A stretch of DNA of 64,000 nt from assembly GCA_963995505.1 (NCBI GenBank), contig OZ023182.1, positions 16,901,619-16,965,618 on the forward strand. The letters run 5' to 3'. The stretch is from Hypericum androsaemum. Taxonomy: Eukaryota > Streptophyta > Magnoliopsida > Malpighiales > Hypericaceae. How positions within the stretch are numbered: position 1 is the first letter of the stretch; the number at the start of each line of letters is the position of its first letter. The position numbers and the translations under genes are program-made. Shown piece by piece: positions 11,346 through 22,660 of this stretch. A model generated the notes under the pieces. That model had not been told where the DNA came from. It did not search any database and was given only the letters and a program-made list of their open reading frames with translations.

Positions 11346-14006
11346 AATTAATTATCGTTTCTAAATATTTCCTATGCCTCTTGTACACAGTGGTATCGGG
11401 CACGCATAATCGACTCTGTAATTTTTTGAATTTTTAATTAATTTTTCATTTTTTGAGAGATATGGATGTTTATCTATTACAAGATTGTATGTAAATTTTT
11501 TACAAAATTTAGAAAAAATCCCAAAAGAAAGGCATAGATTTGTTAAGTCTGTTCTTTCATTATATGTGATTTGCTAACAAAGAAAACGAGTTCCAGCGTT
11601 GCGACAAGAATTGTGGTATACTATACGGGTCCCACGAATAATTAGCATGATGACTAAATCAAGAAGACCGAGTCTTTGACACCGAAGCGACAAAGAAATC
11701 AAGAGACATCCAATTACATATTTTAGAGAATTCAGTTTATGGTTTGTTCCGTAACAACAATTTGTTCAAATGATGAGAGAATTAAAATTTTCCAGTTTTA
11801 TATTAAGCAAATATTAGTAAAAAAGTATTCCGATAACATTTGACCATGTTGAACTATGCGCATTAGCCATCATTTGTTTGTATGACATGTGTTTGAAGTG
11901 CAAAATTTACATTACGGATTCTGTTTTTTACAATTTTATATTTAGACTAATTTTAAGGTTGCTTTTATTTTTTGTTAGGATATTTGTGGAGATATTTTAT
12001 TTTTGTTACGCTAATAATTCTATTTTTTTGTTTATGTAAATATTCTAGGTCATAAGTTATAACTTTGGACCAGCCCCAATATACCTGACATCGATACAAC
12101 TATTCAACTACATGTATCATGCTCCTAATTGTCCCCCGAGTATTCTATTTCTTTCTTTGCTGCTTATCTTATAGAGTCTTCTATTCGTTATCCCAATTTC
12201 TTTTGTTTTTATTCCCTCTTCATGATCGTTTTTGGAACAACCTCTAAAACTGTCTCAATTACGTACACTATGTCTTGAACATTTTTTTTGTATAACTGAA
12301 CAATTTTATTCTGAAGCAATATCAAACATAAGATGATCATTGAAACAAAATTTTCAGTGTTATATTTTGTCCTAGTTACTCTATGATAGTATATTACGCA
12401 GAGGAACTAAGTAAAAACAATTATTTTTATTTCTTGATGGCAATTACTTTAAGGGTTCAGAACATATTACAAAACCAAGTTTTTTTTAATTGATCGTCCA
12501 ACAATAATTAATTATTGTGTTAATGAAATTTTGTCACATATAAACTAGGTCCGCCATTCAATAGTTTTCAAATCTATCTCTTCCTGGAAAGATGAGACAT
12601 CCTTGATCAACACACTTGTTAGTGTAGAATTTTTAACTATAGATTTTGCTAATATCCAAAAAAAAAATCTGATATCTCAGGTTTTCTTGTAGTCTACAGC
12701 AGCAAATATACAGAGATTTGTTAATAAGAAAAATTATGGGGCAAAGAACAAACAATTAGGTACCTTGCCCAAGAATGAACTCAATTAACTCTATTTAATA
12801 TTGCACGATCTAAGTAATTGTTTCTTACCCTTTCTTTTCCAATGTTTTAAAAAATATGGTCCGACCAATTAACCAAAGAGTATTTCGTGTCAAACACGGA
12901 GAATAGTCCAACCGGTGGTCATCGGTCGGACCGGCTAATGCAGCCCATATTTCCCAAAAAATCTAATATTTATATTAAATATAATTAAATTATAATTTTG
13001 TAAATGATAAAACTTAAAACTATTAAAAGACATTTAAAAATATTATAATTTTCAATAGAATTAGAAGATATTTAAAACTATTAAACATTTTATACTAAAT
13101 ATAATTATTTAAAAAAATACTGAGACCTTTTCGGGTCACCCCGATCAATTTTTTAAATTATTTTTAAAAAGTAAAATTTTTATGAAAAAATAAATAGCTT
13201 TAATAATAAGAAATTAATTTTTTTATAGAAAGCAATTAAATTTATTATTTATTACACCTTGTAATTGGGGAAATTGTATTAAGCCCGATTTACTAATTGC
13301 GTTGGAGCGGCCGGTCATCGATCTGATCGTTATAATCGTGTGATTAGCGAGAGCGAGATATTTAGGTCGGTCACGGCGAACAAAATGCGGTCACAGTATT
13401 CACTCGTGTGGAAAAAAAATGAGAATGACTTCTCGAATGAATAAGAATATGTCAATAGTGTATTTGGGGAAATCAATGATTAATGCAAGCCTGGCATGGA
13501 GCCACATGGAAATTAAGTCGGTCATGTCGACAATTTCTAATCCCTGTCTTACATTTTGGGATTGATTATTTCGATTCTACTGTGGAAAGTGACGTATGTA
13601 TTTGTAATTTGGCATCCGCGTCATTTGCTTGACTTTTGTGAGTCTTTGTGAAAATTATTGAATGACTTGCAATACGACTACCCACTGCATCCGCTCACGC
13701 AATAAACAATTAATTTTTCTCTCATCAAATTACTATCCAATCCAACCCAATCTTTTACTATATTTATTGGTGATATTATCCAATCCGCTCACCAAATAAA
13801 TAATTAATTTCTCTCTCATTCACATATTATCTATAATTTAATTTATGTTTACATATAAATTATAATAAATATATAAAATTATACGTCGATAATTATAATA
13901 AGAAAAAAATTAAGATTACAAAAGTTGAAAAACAAAATTAGAAAGAAATAAATCGAGCTACAAATGGATGTCGAGTGAGTTATGGGGATGAGTTTCGGTT
14001 AGTGAG
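11346..14006. other. AT-rich spacer with one GC-richer patch
   Basis: No gene or element with clear ends was seen. About 12850-13340 contains two GC-richer, partly inverted stretches (around ggtccgacc and cggtcgg on the left, ggagcggccggtcat on the right), which might be remnants of a non-autonomous DNA element. No target duplication was found. Confidence 0.4.
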
Positions 14007-14173
14007 CCACAACTTCTTATTTTGGAGTCTGATTAAGTTGATCCAGTTGCTTTGTGAAGGTGAGATGTATACCTACAACTTTTTTGTTTATGACTTCTTC
14101 AAATTCGGAGTGTAAGAATATCGAAACTACGTTAAAGTCAATAGTTGAGCGAGTTACGAGGATGAGTTTCCAC

Positions 14174-15084
14174 TAGGGATGGCAATGGGCAGGATCCGGG
14201 TAGGATCCATAGGACCCAGATCCTTACCCTCTTTTTAAATGGTCGATCCAGATCCTTACCCTTATCCTCTTTAAAAATAAGGATTCGGGCAGCATCTGGG
14301 TCCTAAAAAACCGGGTAGGATCAGGGCGACCCGCGGATTCGTATTTTTTATAAAATATTTAATTCAAAAAAATTAAATTATCTTTTGATAGTTTTCAAAT
14401 AGCAATGAGATATTTTCATTTATTAAACATATCAATACAAAGAAATCAAACAAGCAAATAAAAAAAAGTTGAAGTTGGGTCAGTTAAAATTGAGAATTTG
14501 GTTCGTGATTTTCACTGCTATTACTTGGGGCCTGTGGTTGCTTCGTAATGGTATTATCTTCAATGAGGCGAGGTGCGATAATGAGCTTCTCTTGAATTCT
14601 GTGCTCTTTCATGCCCAAGAGTGGGTCTTTTGGACGAATGCCTCGATCATTCACAATCAATCGCTGCTCACTTTCTTGATTGCCTACAAAAATTTATAGG
14701 TCCCTCTTCTTCACCTCTTGAGATTGAGGGAACGTTTTGGTGGGGGGTGAGATTGTAACCGATGTAAATATCGGGACCATGTATCTTGTCTTTCTTTTTT
14801 CGCTTGCTCTGTTTTGAATTTTCGTTTTAATAAAGAATATTTATCTACCAAAAAATTGAAAATTTGGTATTATGTCTAATAATTAATATATATTATATTA
14901 ATTTTAAAAATTCGGGTAGGATCAGGGCAGGATCCTATAGATCCATATCCATGCCCTTATCCTTTTAAAATATCAGGATCCGGACAGGATCAGGGTCCAG
15001 ACCCGGTCAAAGTCAACGGATCTTGGACCCTTCGGGTCTGGATCAGGGTAGACCCTCAGGGTAAGGATCTAATTGCCATCCCTA
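14174..15084. mobile_element. Non-autonomous hAT element (911 bp) with 8-bp target duplication
   Basis: The ends are tagggatggcaatgggcagg on the left and its near-complement attgccatcccta on the right, with GGATC-rich subterminal repeats (aggatccgggtaggatcc and relatives) near both ends. It is flanked by an exact 8-bp duplication gtttccac (14166-14173, 15085-15092). An 8-bp duplication is the hAT hallmark. It interrupts a tandem repeat array and carries a later LINE insertion; no transposase remains. Confidence 0.88.
14503..14851 (+). mobile_element. 5'-truncated LINE tail nested inside the hAT element
   Basis: A 66-codon open stretch includes IWFVIFTAITWGLWLLRNGI, matching the C-terminal region after the RT domain of plant LINEs, and stops at 14697-14699. 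A short 3' untranslated region with taataaagaatatttatc and terminal aaaaa follows. Flanking copies of aaaattgaRaatttggt (14486-14502 and 14852-14868, one mismatch) form a 17-bp target duplication, as expected of target-primed reverse transcription. Confidence 0.8.
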
Positions 15085-15742
15085 GTTTCCACAACTTCTT
15101 ATTCCGGAGTTCGATTGAGTTGATTCAAGTTACTTTACGAAGATGAAACATATATCTACAACTTTTTAGTTTATGACTTCTTCAAATTCGGAGTGTAAGA
15201 TTGTCGAAACTACGTTTGAAGTCAATAGTCGAGCGAGTTATGAGGACGAATTTCCATAACTTTTTATGCCGGAGTCCGAGTGAGTTGATTCAAATTGCTT
15301 TGTGGAGATGAAACGTATATCTACAACTTTTTAGTTTATGACTTCTCCAAATTCGGAGTATAAGACTGTCGAAAATACGTTTGAGGTTTATATTCGATCG
15401 AGTTTCATATTTTTATTTTTATCAACCGATAATATTAATTATGATAACCAAGAAATAATATCCACTTTGTATGTATTTCAACGAATAATATTGTGCCACT
15501 TGTAATTAGGATTGGATTAAGAAAAGAAAAAATATAAAAATTTGATCACAAGCGGCGATCGGTTGGTCGAGCCGCTCGGCCATAATCCCCTCCCTTTTCT
15601 ATTTTTTTTATTTTGGTTTTGTCTGCTTATGGTGAGCGCTCGGCTGGGCTCACCGATGTGGATAGCCTAATAAGGATGATCCATGATGGTTAAAAAAAGA
15701 CGAATGTTTAATAAAAAATAAACTAACATTAATATGCCCACA

Positions 15743-16091
15743 TGGATTGGAATATCTCAACTTTCTATTTAGTTATTGCCTAATGTAATAGATTTCTAAT
15801 TAGAAAGGAACTCTAGGGTTAGTCTCCTATAAATAGGAGGGCAGTGTTAAGGAGTTTCTTGGGCTAAAGCAATGGTTACTGTAGTATAGGCAAAGGGAGA
15901 AGGGCTTGAGGCGGGTAGCCTTGCCATAACCTATGTAACCATTGTACTCCATATCATAGTGAAGCTCTACCCCCGTGGAGTAGGTCAGTTGACCGAACCA
16001 CGTATATCGCGTGTCCTCAGTATTTCTTATATTCTCATATCTCTCTATTGTTGTGCATGAGCTTATTGAAAGTACTTCCGCTGCCCTAACA
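15743..16091 (+). repeat. LARD-like element 5' LTR
   Basis: Contains a TATA box in cctataaataggagg (about 15829) and ends in gccctaaca before the primer site. Partner of 17816-18168. Confidence 0.8.
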
Positions 16092-16107
16092 ATTGGTATC
16101 AAGAGCC
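16092..16107 (+). promoter_or_regulatory. Primer-binding site of the LARD-like element
   Basis: Reads attggtatcaagagcc directly after the 5' LTR. It resembles the initiator-Met tRNA complement TGGTATCAGAGCC with one extra A. Confidence 0.6.
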
Positions 16108-17349
16108 TTGGTGTGTATCCAGGTAAAAATTATGTGGATGGACTGATTTATAATTTCAAGAAGAAGGGCAGGGGCAATTTGTAATTATCCCAAAATTTGG
16201 GGAAAATTTTGGATTAGGATTTTGGGAGCCACCGCCACTCAACCCGAGAAGCCCGACTGTCGCTGGTCGCCGCCCGCGGCCAGCACGCCGTGATGCGTCA
16301 CCGCTGTCCCCGCCATCCACCATGAGCCGCCGATGTCGCTGCTGTCTAGAGAAGAAGAAGACTGTCGGGGAGAGAGTACTCCCTGTCGTCGAAGAGAGAA
16401 GAGGAAGGAGGTCCGTCCTTCATTGAAGCCACCGTCGCTCCGTGAAGAGAGGAGCCCACAGTCCTCACATCACCATCGAGCCGAGAGAGAGGCTCGCCGT
16501 CGCCTGCTAGCCAAAAAAGAGAGGAAGAGTTGAGATTTCAGGGAGAGAGAAAGAGGGTGTCGCACCCTACTTCCCAAACCCATTCCGCCGCCGCTCCGAG
16601 AGGAGGAAGCCAGCAACCGAGGCTGAGTTGCAGCAGCTTGCATCGCCGGTCACCGCCGAGAAGGAGTCTGTTCGTCGTCATCGTTGGGGAAGATGTTGGC
16701 CGCCGCCTATGGATGTCCTTGGTGTTTGGTTGTTGGAGAAGATGAAAAACCCTATATTTCTGTTGACCAAAAGTCATTAGTTTGACTAGTTGACCAAAAG
16801 TCAACAGTGTGATTAAAAGCCTAGGGATTGGCTGATTTATAGTATTTTTTTCAACAACTTTGGAGTATGCAAGTATGTAGATGATGGAAATGGTAATTTA
16901 TTAGTCCGAGTTGAGAAGAATTTGGCCGAGTGAAGGTCAGATTCAGGTCCTGTTGAAGCAAATGAGTTCAGGTCAGGTAGATTTACAGAAGATCGGTCAT
17001 GAGGTGTGGTTCAAGATGGAGAAGTGATACTCCTTTGTTTCGTGGGATTTGATCGGGTCGTGGATTCATAGTGTTGGACCAAGAGGTGGATCGGGTGAAG
17101 ACCTTGAGCAGAGTTTGGGCACAGATGTAGTGTAGAGGTGGCGCAGTGCAGTTTAGCACTATTATTGCAAGTGTCAGTTCACTCACGTGTTCCGTAGGTT
17201 ACCACTAGTGTCCACGAGGATGAAGAAATGAGGTGCAAGTGTCCAGCAAGGTGATCACGAGAAGGTGATGTAAGGCCGGAGGTGAGGCAGTCACGAGAAG
17301 GTGATGTAAAGTCCAGAAGTTGGTGCCCTCTACTCATGTTTTGATCTGA

Positions 17350-17575
17350 AGATCGGTTGAGAAAGTATGGCGTCGAAGAGCAGGGTATAGCTTGTGCACA
17401 TACGGTATTCTCCTGACAGATCAGTGACGTCATAGAGGTTCCCGTGGAGGTGGAGTAGCAAAGATCGGTTGAGAAAGTATAGTGCCAAAAAGCAGGGTGA
17501 AGCTTACACGCATACGATTTTCTCCTGATGTGTTGAGTGATCGAGTGAAGATCCATGGTGAGTAGATACTTGTGG
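17350..17575 (+). repeat. Internal direct repeat of the LARD-like element
   Basis: Two copies of a unit starting agatcggttgagaaagtat (about 17350 and 17461), each followed by gcagggt.aagctt and a cgcacatacg-like stretch ending in tctcctga, about 112 bp apart. A smaller repeat, tcacgagaaggtgatgtaa, occurs at about 17256 and 17290. Confidence 0.7.
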
Positions 17576-17815
17576 AAGATTCCAGGTGGAGTTTTCAGAT
17601 TATGAAGTCTGATAGGTGCTCGGAGAAGGGTTTGGATGATCGAGTGAAGACCAAGCAAGAGTACCCGTCAGATTGAGGTGAACGATGAAGTCATGTTCGA
17701 GGTGGAGCATGAAGCTTAATGGAAAAGGCACGCAGTGAAGATGATGATCGGATGTAGAAGAGCAAGTGAAGCTCGAGATGACGATTGGTCTTGAAATTTG
17801 AGCCATGGTAGAGAT

Positions 17816-18168
17816 TGTTAGGAATGTCTCAACTTCCTATTTAGTTATTGCCTAATGTAATAGGATTCTAATTAGGAAGGAACTCTAGGGCTAGTCTCCT
17901 ATAAATAGGAGGACAATGTTAAGGAGTTCCTTGGGCTAAAGCAATGGTTACATTAGTATAGGCAAAGGGAGAAGGGCTCGAGGCGGGTAGTCTCGCCATA
18001 GCTTATGTAACCATTGTACTCCATATCGTAGTGAAGATCGTCTCTACCCCCGTGGAGTAGGTTTGTTGACCAAACCACGTATATCGTGTGTCCTCAGTGT
18101 TCTTTATATTCTCCTATCTCTCTATTGTTGTGCATAGACCTATCGAAAGTGCTTCAATTGCCCTAACA
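17816..18168 (+). repeat. LARD-like element 3' LTR
   Basis: Begins tgttaggaatgtctc and ends gccctaaca, giving TGTTAG/CTAACA inverted ends. Its better-preserved start defines the family's LTR border. Confidence 0.8.
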
Positions 18169-18820
18169 AAGTTCTGCCCTAAAAAATAAATATGTTATTC
18201 AAGATTAGCATAAAAGTACACCATTTACGGAAATCATCACGCAAGTATGTCTTGTTTTTACATATCAAAAAAAGTATGTGCTGTTTTTGTGCATGAAGCA
18301 CAAATAGTGCTACAATTTTGATCAAAGTACCAAAATATAATCTCAAAATATCTTACAAAATTAATCAAATATTAATCTCAAGTTTTGCATTAATAAAACT
18401 ATAAGAAATCAAACCCATCGTTGACTTTAAGTTATTTTATTTTATATTATATTATGTATTTTGGCAGGAAGAAACAATTTGGGTGGGGTTGTTTTGGTCA
18501 TTCTGGACTATTTTGCAATAAGCACAAAGAACATAGGTACGAATGAAATAATTATTCTTTCTAAAAAAACAAATAATTACTGGGCAATAACGTGGAGAGG
18601 AGCCTGCGTTCAGTTTCAGGAATAAGGCTAGGTTGGAGGGTGAGGAGACAAATCGTGAGTTTGCTGATTTCAAGTGAGGAGGCGGTGTTTTGTTTTTAGT
18701 GATAAACTGCCTTTTTTAAAAGAACTAATCTTTTATTAAAACAAGAAATTATAGAATAACGACACTGAACTTAATACATAATCAAAATAACAATAAATCT
18801 AAAGATAATAGCTATAATAA
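18169..18820. other. AT-rich spacer, no feature seen
   Basis: No recognisable coding sequence or element ends between the LARD-like element and the solo LTR. Confidence 0.45.
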
Positions 18821-19059
18821 TGTTGGGGTGCAAAAATAACCCTGGCATCATATACACATCTCAAGTTTATAAGTGTGGCAAAACCGTCTTCGGTCTCTTG
18901 GACGACCCAGCCTTCGGTTAGTACTGTGACGGGTCTGATATTTGCTTGGCATTAGGATGGACCTGGTCTTTGGTTGACGTCAAGATAGACTTGACCTTTG
19001 GTGGGCATTAAGACGGGATCGATCTTCGGGTAGTTGTGTTGATGAGTCCCGAGTGCGAA

Positions 19060-19200
19060 GAGGATGGTCGGTCTCCGAGAGGACGGTCTGGTCACCAAAA
19101 AGACGGTCTGGTCACCAAGAGGATGATCGGTCTCCAAGAGGGCGCTTTGATCTCCAAGAAGATGATCGATCTCCAAGAGGACGGTGTGGTCAAAGTGACC
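19060..19200 (+). repeat. ~22-bp minisatellite in the solo LTR
   Basis: Repeated units of the type agaggacggtctggtcacca and gatgatcggtctccaag alternate about six times. Confidence 0.7.
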
Positions 19201-19636
19201 TGTGACGGTAGACCGTCTTGGCATGTTGGCTTTAGTTCATTTCGGCTTATCCTTGGGTGGTGCCGTCCATCCTTGATAAATCTGCCGTTACTTTGGACTC
19301 GTTAGTCGAAATAAGGAAATTATTGCGGATAGGGAAAGGCAAGACATGTATCTACAACTTTGTTTTGTGGAACATTGCCTAATTCGGATCATAAGCGGGT
19401 CTAAACAGTGTGCCAAGTCCCGGTGTTGGTTTTCTCGGTGGTTTCTGCCGGATTTTGGTAGAACAGCCATATCTTTTCACTCGAGCATTGGATTGAGCTA
19501 ATTCCTTCGGCTATAGAAAGTCAAGACAAGTACCTACAACTTTGTAGTTTATAGCTTCTCCAGATTCGATTTAAAACAAGGTCCAAAGTCTAGCACAAGA
19601 AGGCGTCCTCTTTGAGTTTTAAAGCAGAAGCTAGGA

Positions 19637-19791
19637 GCCCGGATGTACGCTTTGACTTACAAGGCGAGAACCCGGATGTATGCTTTGACCTACAAGGCAG
19701 GAATTCGAATGTACGCTTTGATTTATAAGGCAAAAACCCGGATGTATGCTTTGACCTACAAGGCGAGAACCCGGATGTACGCCTTCGCCCT
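19637..19791 (+). repeat. 33-bp tandem repeat, ~4.6 copies
   Basis: Units begin acccggatgtacgctttgac and end acaaggcgaga; adjacent copies differ at a few sites. Because 33 is a multiple of three the array stays open in several frames and gives a spurious 11-residue repeat peptide. Confidence 0.85.
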
Positions 19792-20829
19792 TGAAGTGAG
19801 ATGTCTGAATTGGGCGTCTTTGCCCTCGAAGTGGGATGTCCAAGTTGGATGCCTCGGCCCTCGAGTCAAGGGTGTAAAAATAGCAGTTCGGGCTTGTAGG
19901 CGGGAAGATAATTCTGGGCTCGAAGGCAGGAAGTGATTGGCTTAGTTTGGGCCGCTCGGCCTGCTTTAAGGATAGAGGCGGAAGGTACCGCTTTGTTGCC
20001 ACATGCAGGAAGGCGAGGGTCCGCTTTGGACCTCAACACGGAAGGGTCCAGGCAGGAAGCCCATTTGGTCCTTCCAGGTGGGAAGCGAGGGTCCCGTTTT
20101 TGGCCTCAAGGCAGGAAGATGATACCGCTTCGAAGGTCAAAGTGGGAGGAAAGAGTAGTTGGGTCGGAGCCCACTCGGAAGAGGGAAGCAATCGACGCGA
20201 GTGGAAGTCCCTGTTATAGGTCTCAAAGCGGGAAGTAGGTCCACTTTGGTTATTAAGGTGCCAGCTTGGGCCTACTTTTTGTTTGTATAGAAAGTTCGAG
20301 GGGGTCAAGTTGGTCTACTTTTTCCTAAGTTGAGCCGGGTTCCTATTTTGGTGGCGGCTTTCTTATTTGATGTCAGGTTACTTGGCTGGCACGGCTTCTT
20401 CTAAGGCCGGGTTTCCTTATGTTTGGATGACGGTCTAGAACTTTCCTATATCAAGCTGGGCTAAATCTCTCCATATTGGCGGCGGTCACAAATCGACGAA
20501 TCTTGCAGGATTTAGTCTTTATTGAGGCAGATCTCTCAGGATCGAATTTTGGGACCGAGATCTTCGAGCAATAAAGGCGGCTTAGGGTTTCCTACTTTGA
20601 GGACGGGAGACTAGGTCAATACATCCTATATAAAGAGGGCTCGAAAAGAGGAGACATCATCACCAACACATCAAACAACAACTATTGTTACTTATCTTTT
20701 TTTTCCTCTCTCTTAGATTGAATGTCTAAGTTTCGTTCTTTTTTTTTCTTTCTGTTAGGCCGACCTTGGGACGACTACTCTGGACCGTCTCAGATTACTT
20801 GACGTTCTTGTACCTCTTTTTCCGCAACA

Positions 20830-22310
20830 AACAATTTTTGTCATTACAGTCAGACTACCTTGCCGAGTGATATGGTTGATATTTTGGTTCTGAAAGAGGA
20901 AAAAAAAACATGATCGAGACATTCCTAACAAAGATGTCAGCTAATAAATATTGAGCCACGCATGAGATGTAGCTCAATAAAAATCTCCATAAATGAGTCA
21001 ACCCTAGTTAGATAAATCCTCCCAAGGCAGAGTGATGTTAATTCTAGTAGCCTTAACAAGTACAAATTTAAGCAATTACGAGATCACGTGCAAGCATTCC
21101 ATATCACATTTTAACACGTCGATTTGCAAGGTTATTTCGACGAGTTAGACTAAAGTTAATTTAGTAAAGTCTATTGTTGAAAATCTACGAAATTTACATT
21201 ATTTTGAACAATAAATATTAGAAGATTTATTCTCTCTAATTGAAATTTCTATTTAGAAAGTTCAGTTCTAGTTATTAGTTTGTCTTAGGAACCTTAGTTC
21301 AACCAATTTTAATTTTATTTAGGATATAATTCACATTTTTAGAAGTTGTATTTCAATAGCAATCTATTTATAACAACGAGCCTTCATGTAACGGGTAGTA
21401 GATTGGGTGCTGCCTCTAGAATAATGGGCAACATCATCCAGATTGAAATTAGGACAGTTGATTTAGTGAGGTTAGACATGCGTGCAGATTGGACGAATGA
21501 GGAGCTTTCACGCGAAAGACCATAGGCATTTTTTATATTGTTTCTTTCGTTATTCTCTCTGCAAAGCATTTGATTATTTTTCTTGGGCTCAAATTCAGTG
21601 GGGACATGAGTAATTTCCACTAAAGGAGATATGGACAATATTAAAAATATAATTATGGAAATAATTATATAAAAAATATTAGCCAAATAATACAATTATG
21701 GATAAAAATATAATTTATGAAAATACAATTATGAGAATATTGGTATCATTGTACTAGAATATTGGTTTCCATCATCTATGCTATTGATTTTCTTGTACTC
21801 TAATATTTGTTTCCTTCTACTATGATATTGATTTCATTTTATTATGATATTGGTTTCATTCTCCCCGTATCTCCACAGCGTCGTCCAGTCAATCTCTTTT
21901 CTTCTCTCCACGTATCTGTCTCTTCCTGTCGGCGAGGGCACCACGACCTCTCTCTCATCGCGGCGCGGTGACTCCGGACGGCCAAGACAGAGAGAGGCTC
22001 TCCCCTTCAGTGGTGGGACTCAGTGAAGCAAAGGCGTCGGTCGTCTCTCCGAGACGCGAGCGGACAGACTCTCCCCTGTCGCTCCTCTTCTCTCCTGACG
22101 CGATTGTCACGAGCGATTCAGCGGGCATCTCGGTCGCTCCAACAGCGGCGACCACAGGAACCGGGGTGAAGTTCGAGGAAGAAGATGACGACAAGGAGTG
22201 AGATGGCGAGGACGGTAGGATTTTGGATGTCTTGACCTCTGGTGATTTCTTCTCTTAAGTGCTGGGATTTTTGGAGGAAGAGAGGATGGTACTTTTTTAT
22301 TGGCAAATCA
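20830..22310. other. Spacer with a GC-rich island at 21880-22250
   Basis: The first kilobase is AT-rich without motifs. The island has overlapping open frames on both strands (for example 21968-22201 on plus) with Ser/Arg-rich content and no family I recognise. Confidence 0.35.
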
Positions 22311-22660
22311 TGACAGGAAGAACGGCGCAAAGACCGGCGCCCGCCAGCCAAGGCGAAGCATGCAAAGACCGATGCCTGCCAGCCCCACCTACTATTCGAA
22401 GATCTGGCGCCCGCCAGAGAGGTGGCGCCCGCCAATTCAGCTGGGAAAAGTATTTTTTGGTGGACAAGTTTGCCCCTCCGGATCCAATAACCCTTGTAGG
22501 ATTTGTGGGACTATAAATATCCATTTGCCTCATTGTTGTAAGGTGTGGTTGCCATTACCAAAGCTCTCCAAAGTGAAAAGAGAGAAGAGGAGAGAAAGAG
22601 TAAGCCAAACTGTGGCATCCATTGTAGTGAACGAGTGAAGCTCCAAGTGTGTGTGCGTGT

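Larger units (their letters stand above)
14011..15410. repeat. Tandem repeat, ~165-bp unit, three copies
   Basis: Three copies of a unit beginning aactTcttat and containing atctacaactttttagttt and cttcaaattcggagtgtaag: 14011-14173, 15093-15257 and 15258 to about 15410. If the hAT element between copies 1 and 2 is disregarded, the period is 163-165 bp. Such units occur in non-coding parts of plant LTR elements; related wording (ctacaactttgtagtttat) occurs near 19530 in the solo LTR. The source element is not identified. Confidence 0.8.
15743..18168 (+). mobile_element. Non-autonomous LTR retrotransposon (LARD-like, 2.4 kb)
   Basis: Two LTRs of about 350 bp (15743-16091, 17816-18168) flank 1.7 kb without gag, protease, integrase or RT. 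The primer site ttggtatcaagagcc lies directly after the first LTR. The LTRs share many exact runs, e.g. cctataaataggagg, but differ at numerous sites, so the insertion is old. The 5' border is degenerate (tggattgg versus tgttagg), and no matching 5-bp duplication is seen (ccaca before, aagtt after). The internal region starts GC-rich (16230-16740) with short open frames that resemble no family I know and may be captured host sequence. Confidence 0.8.
18821..20829 (+). repeat. Probable solo LTR (~2 kb) of a long-LTR element
   Basis: Starts TGTTGGGGTGC and ends ccgcaaca, giving TGTTG/CAACA inverted ends. A TATA box, tatataaa (20627-20634), lies about 200 bp before the end, as in an R-U5 layout. 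Flanking 5-mers aataa and aacaa match at 4 of 5 positions. No gag-pol lies on either side. Internal minisatellites are common in long Gypsy-type LTRs. The lack of a partner LTR means this is inferred from ends and layout. Confidence 0.5.

Noticed and set aside
12850..13340. Non-autonomous DNA element
   Set aside because: Two GC-richer stretches look loosely inverted but no terminal repeat or target duplication could be fixed.
16333..16745. Charged and Ser/Arg-rich frames in the LARD-like element
   Set aside because: Open in several frames of a GC-rich block; kept only as possible captured sequence, not called as genes.
19060..19791. CRISPR-like array
   Set aside because: Repeats are contiguous minisatellites without unique spacers, in a plant nuclear context.
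19643..19936. Open frame with a repeated 11-residue MYALTYKARTR peptide
   Set aside because: It is the direct consequence of a 33-bp tandem repeat in a probable LTR; the opposite strand is open too, and no gene context exists.
21384..21695. 103-residue hydrophobic frame on the minus strand
   Set aside because: AT-rich codons give Ile/Leu/Phe runs; no family motif, and no promoter or neighbouring gene supports it.
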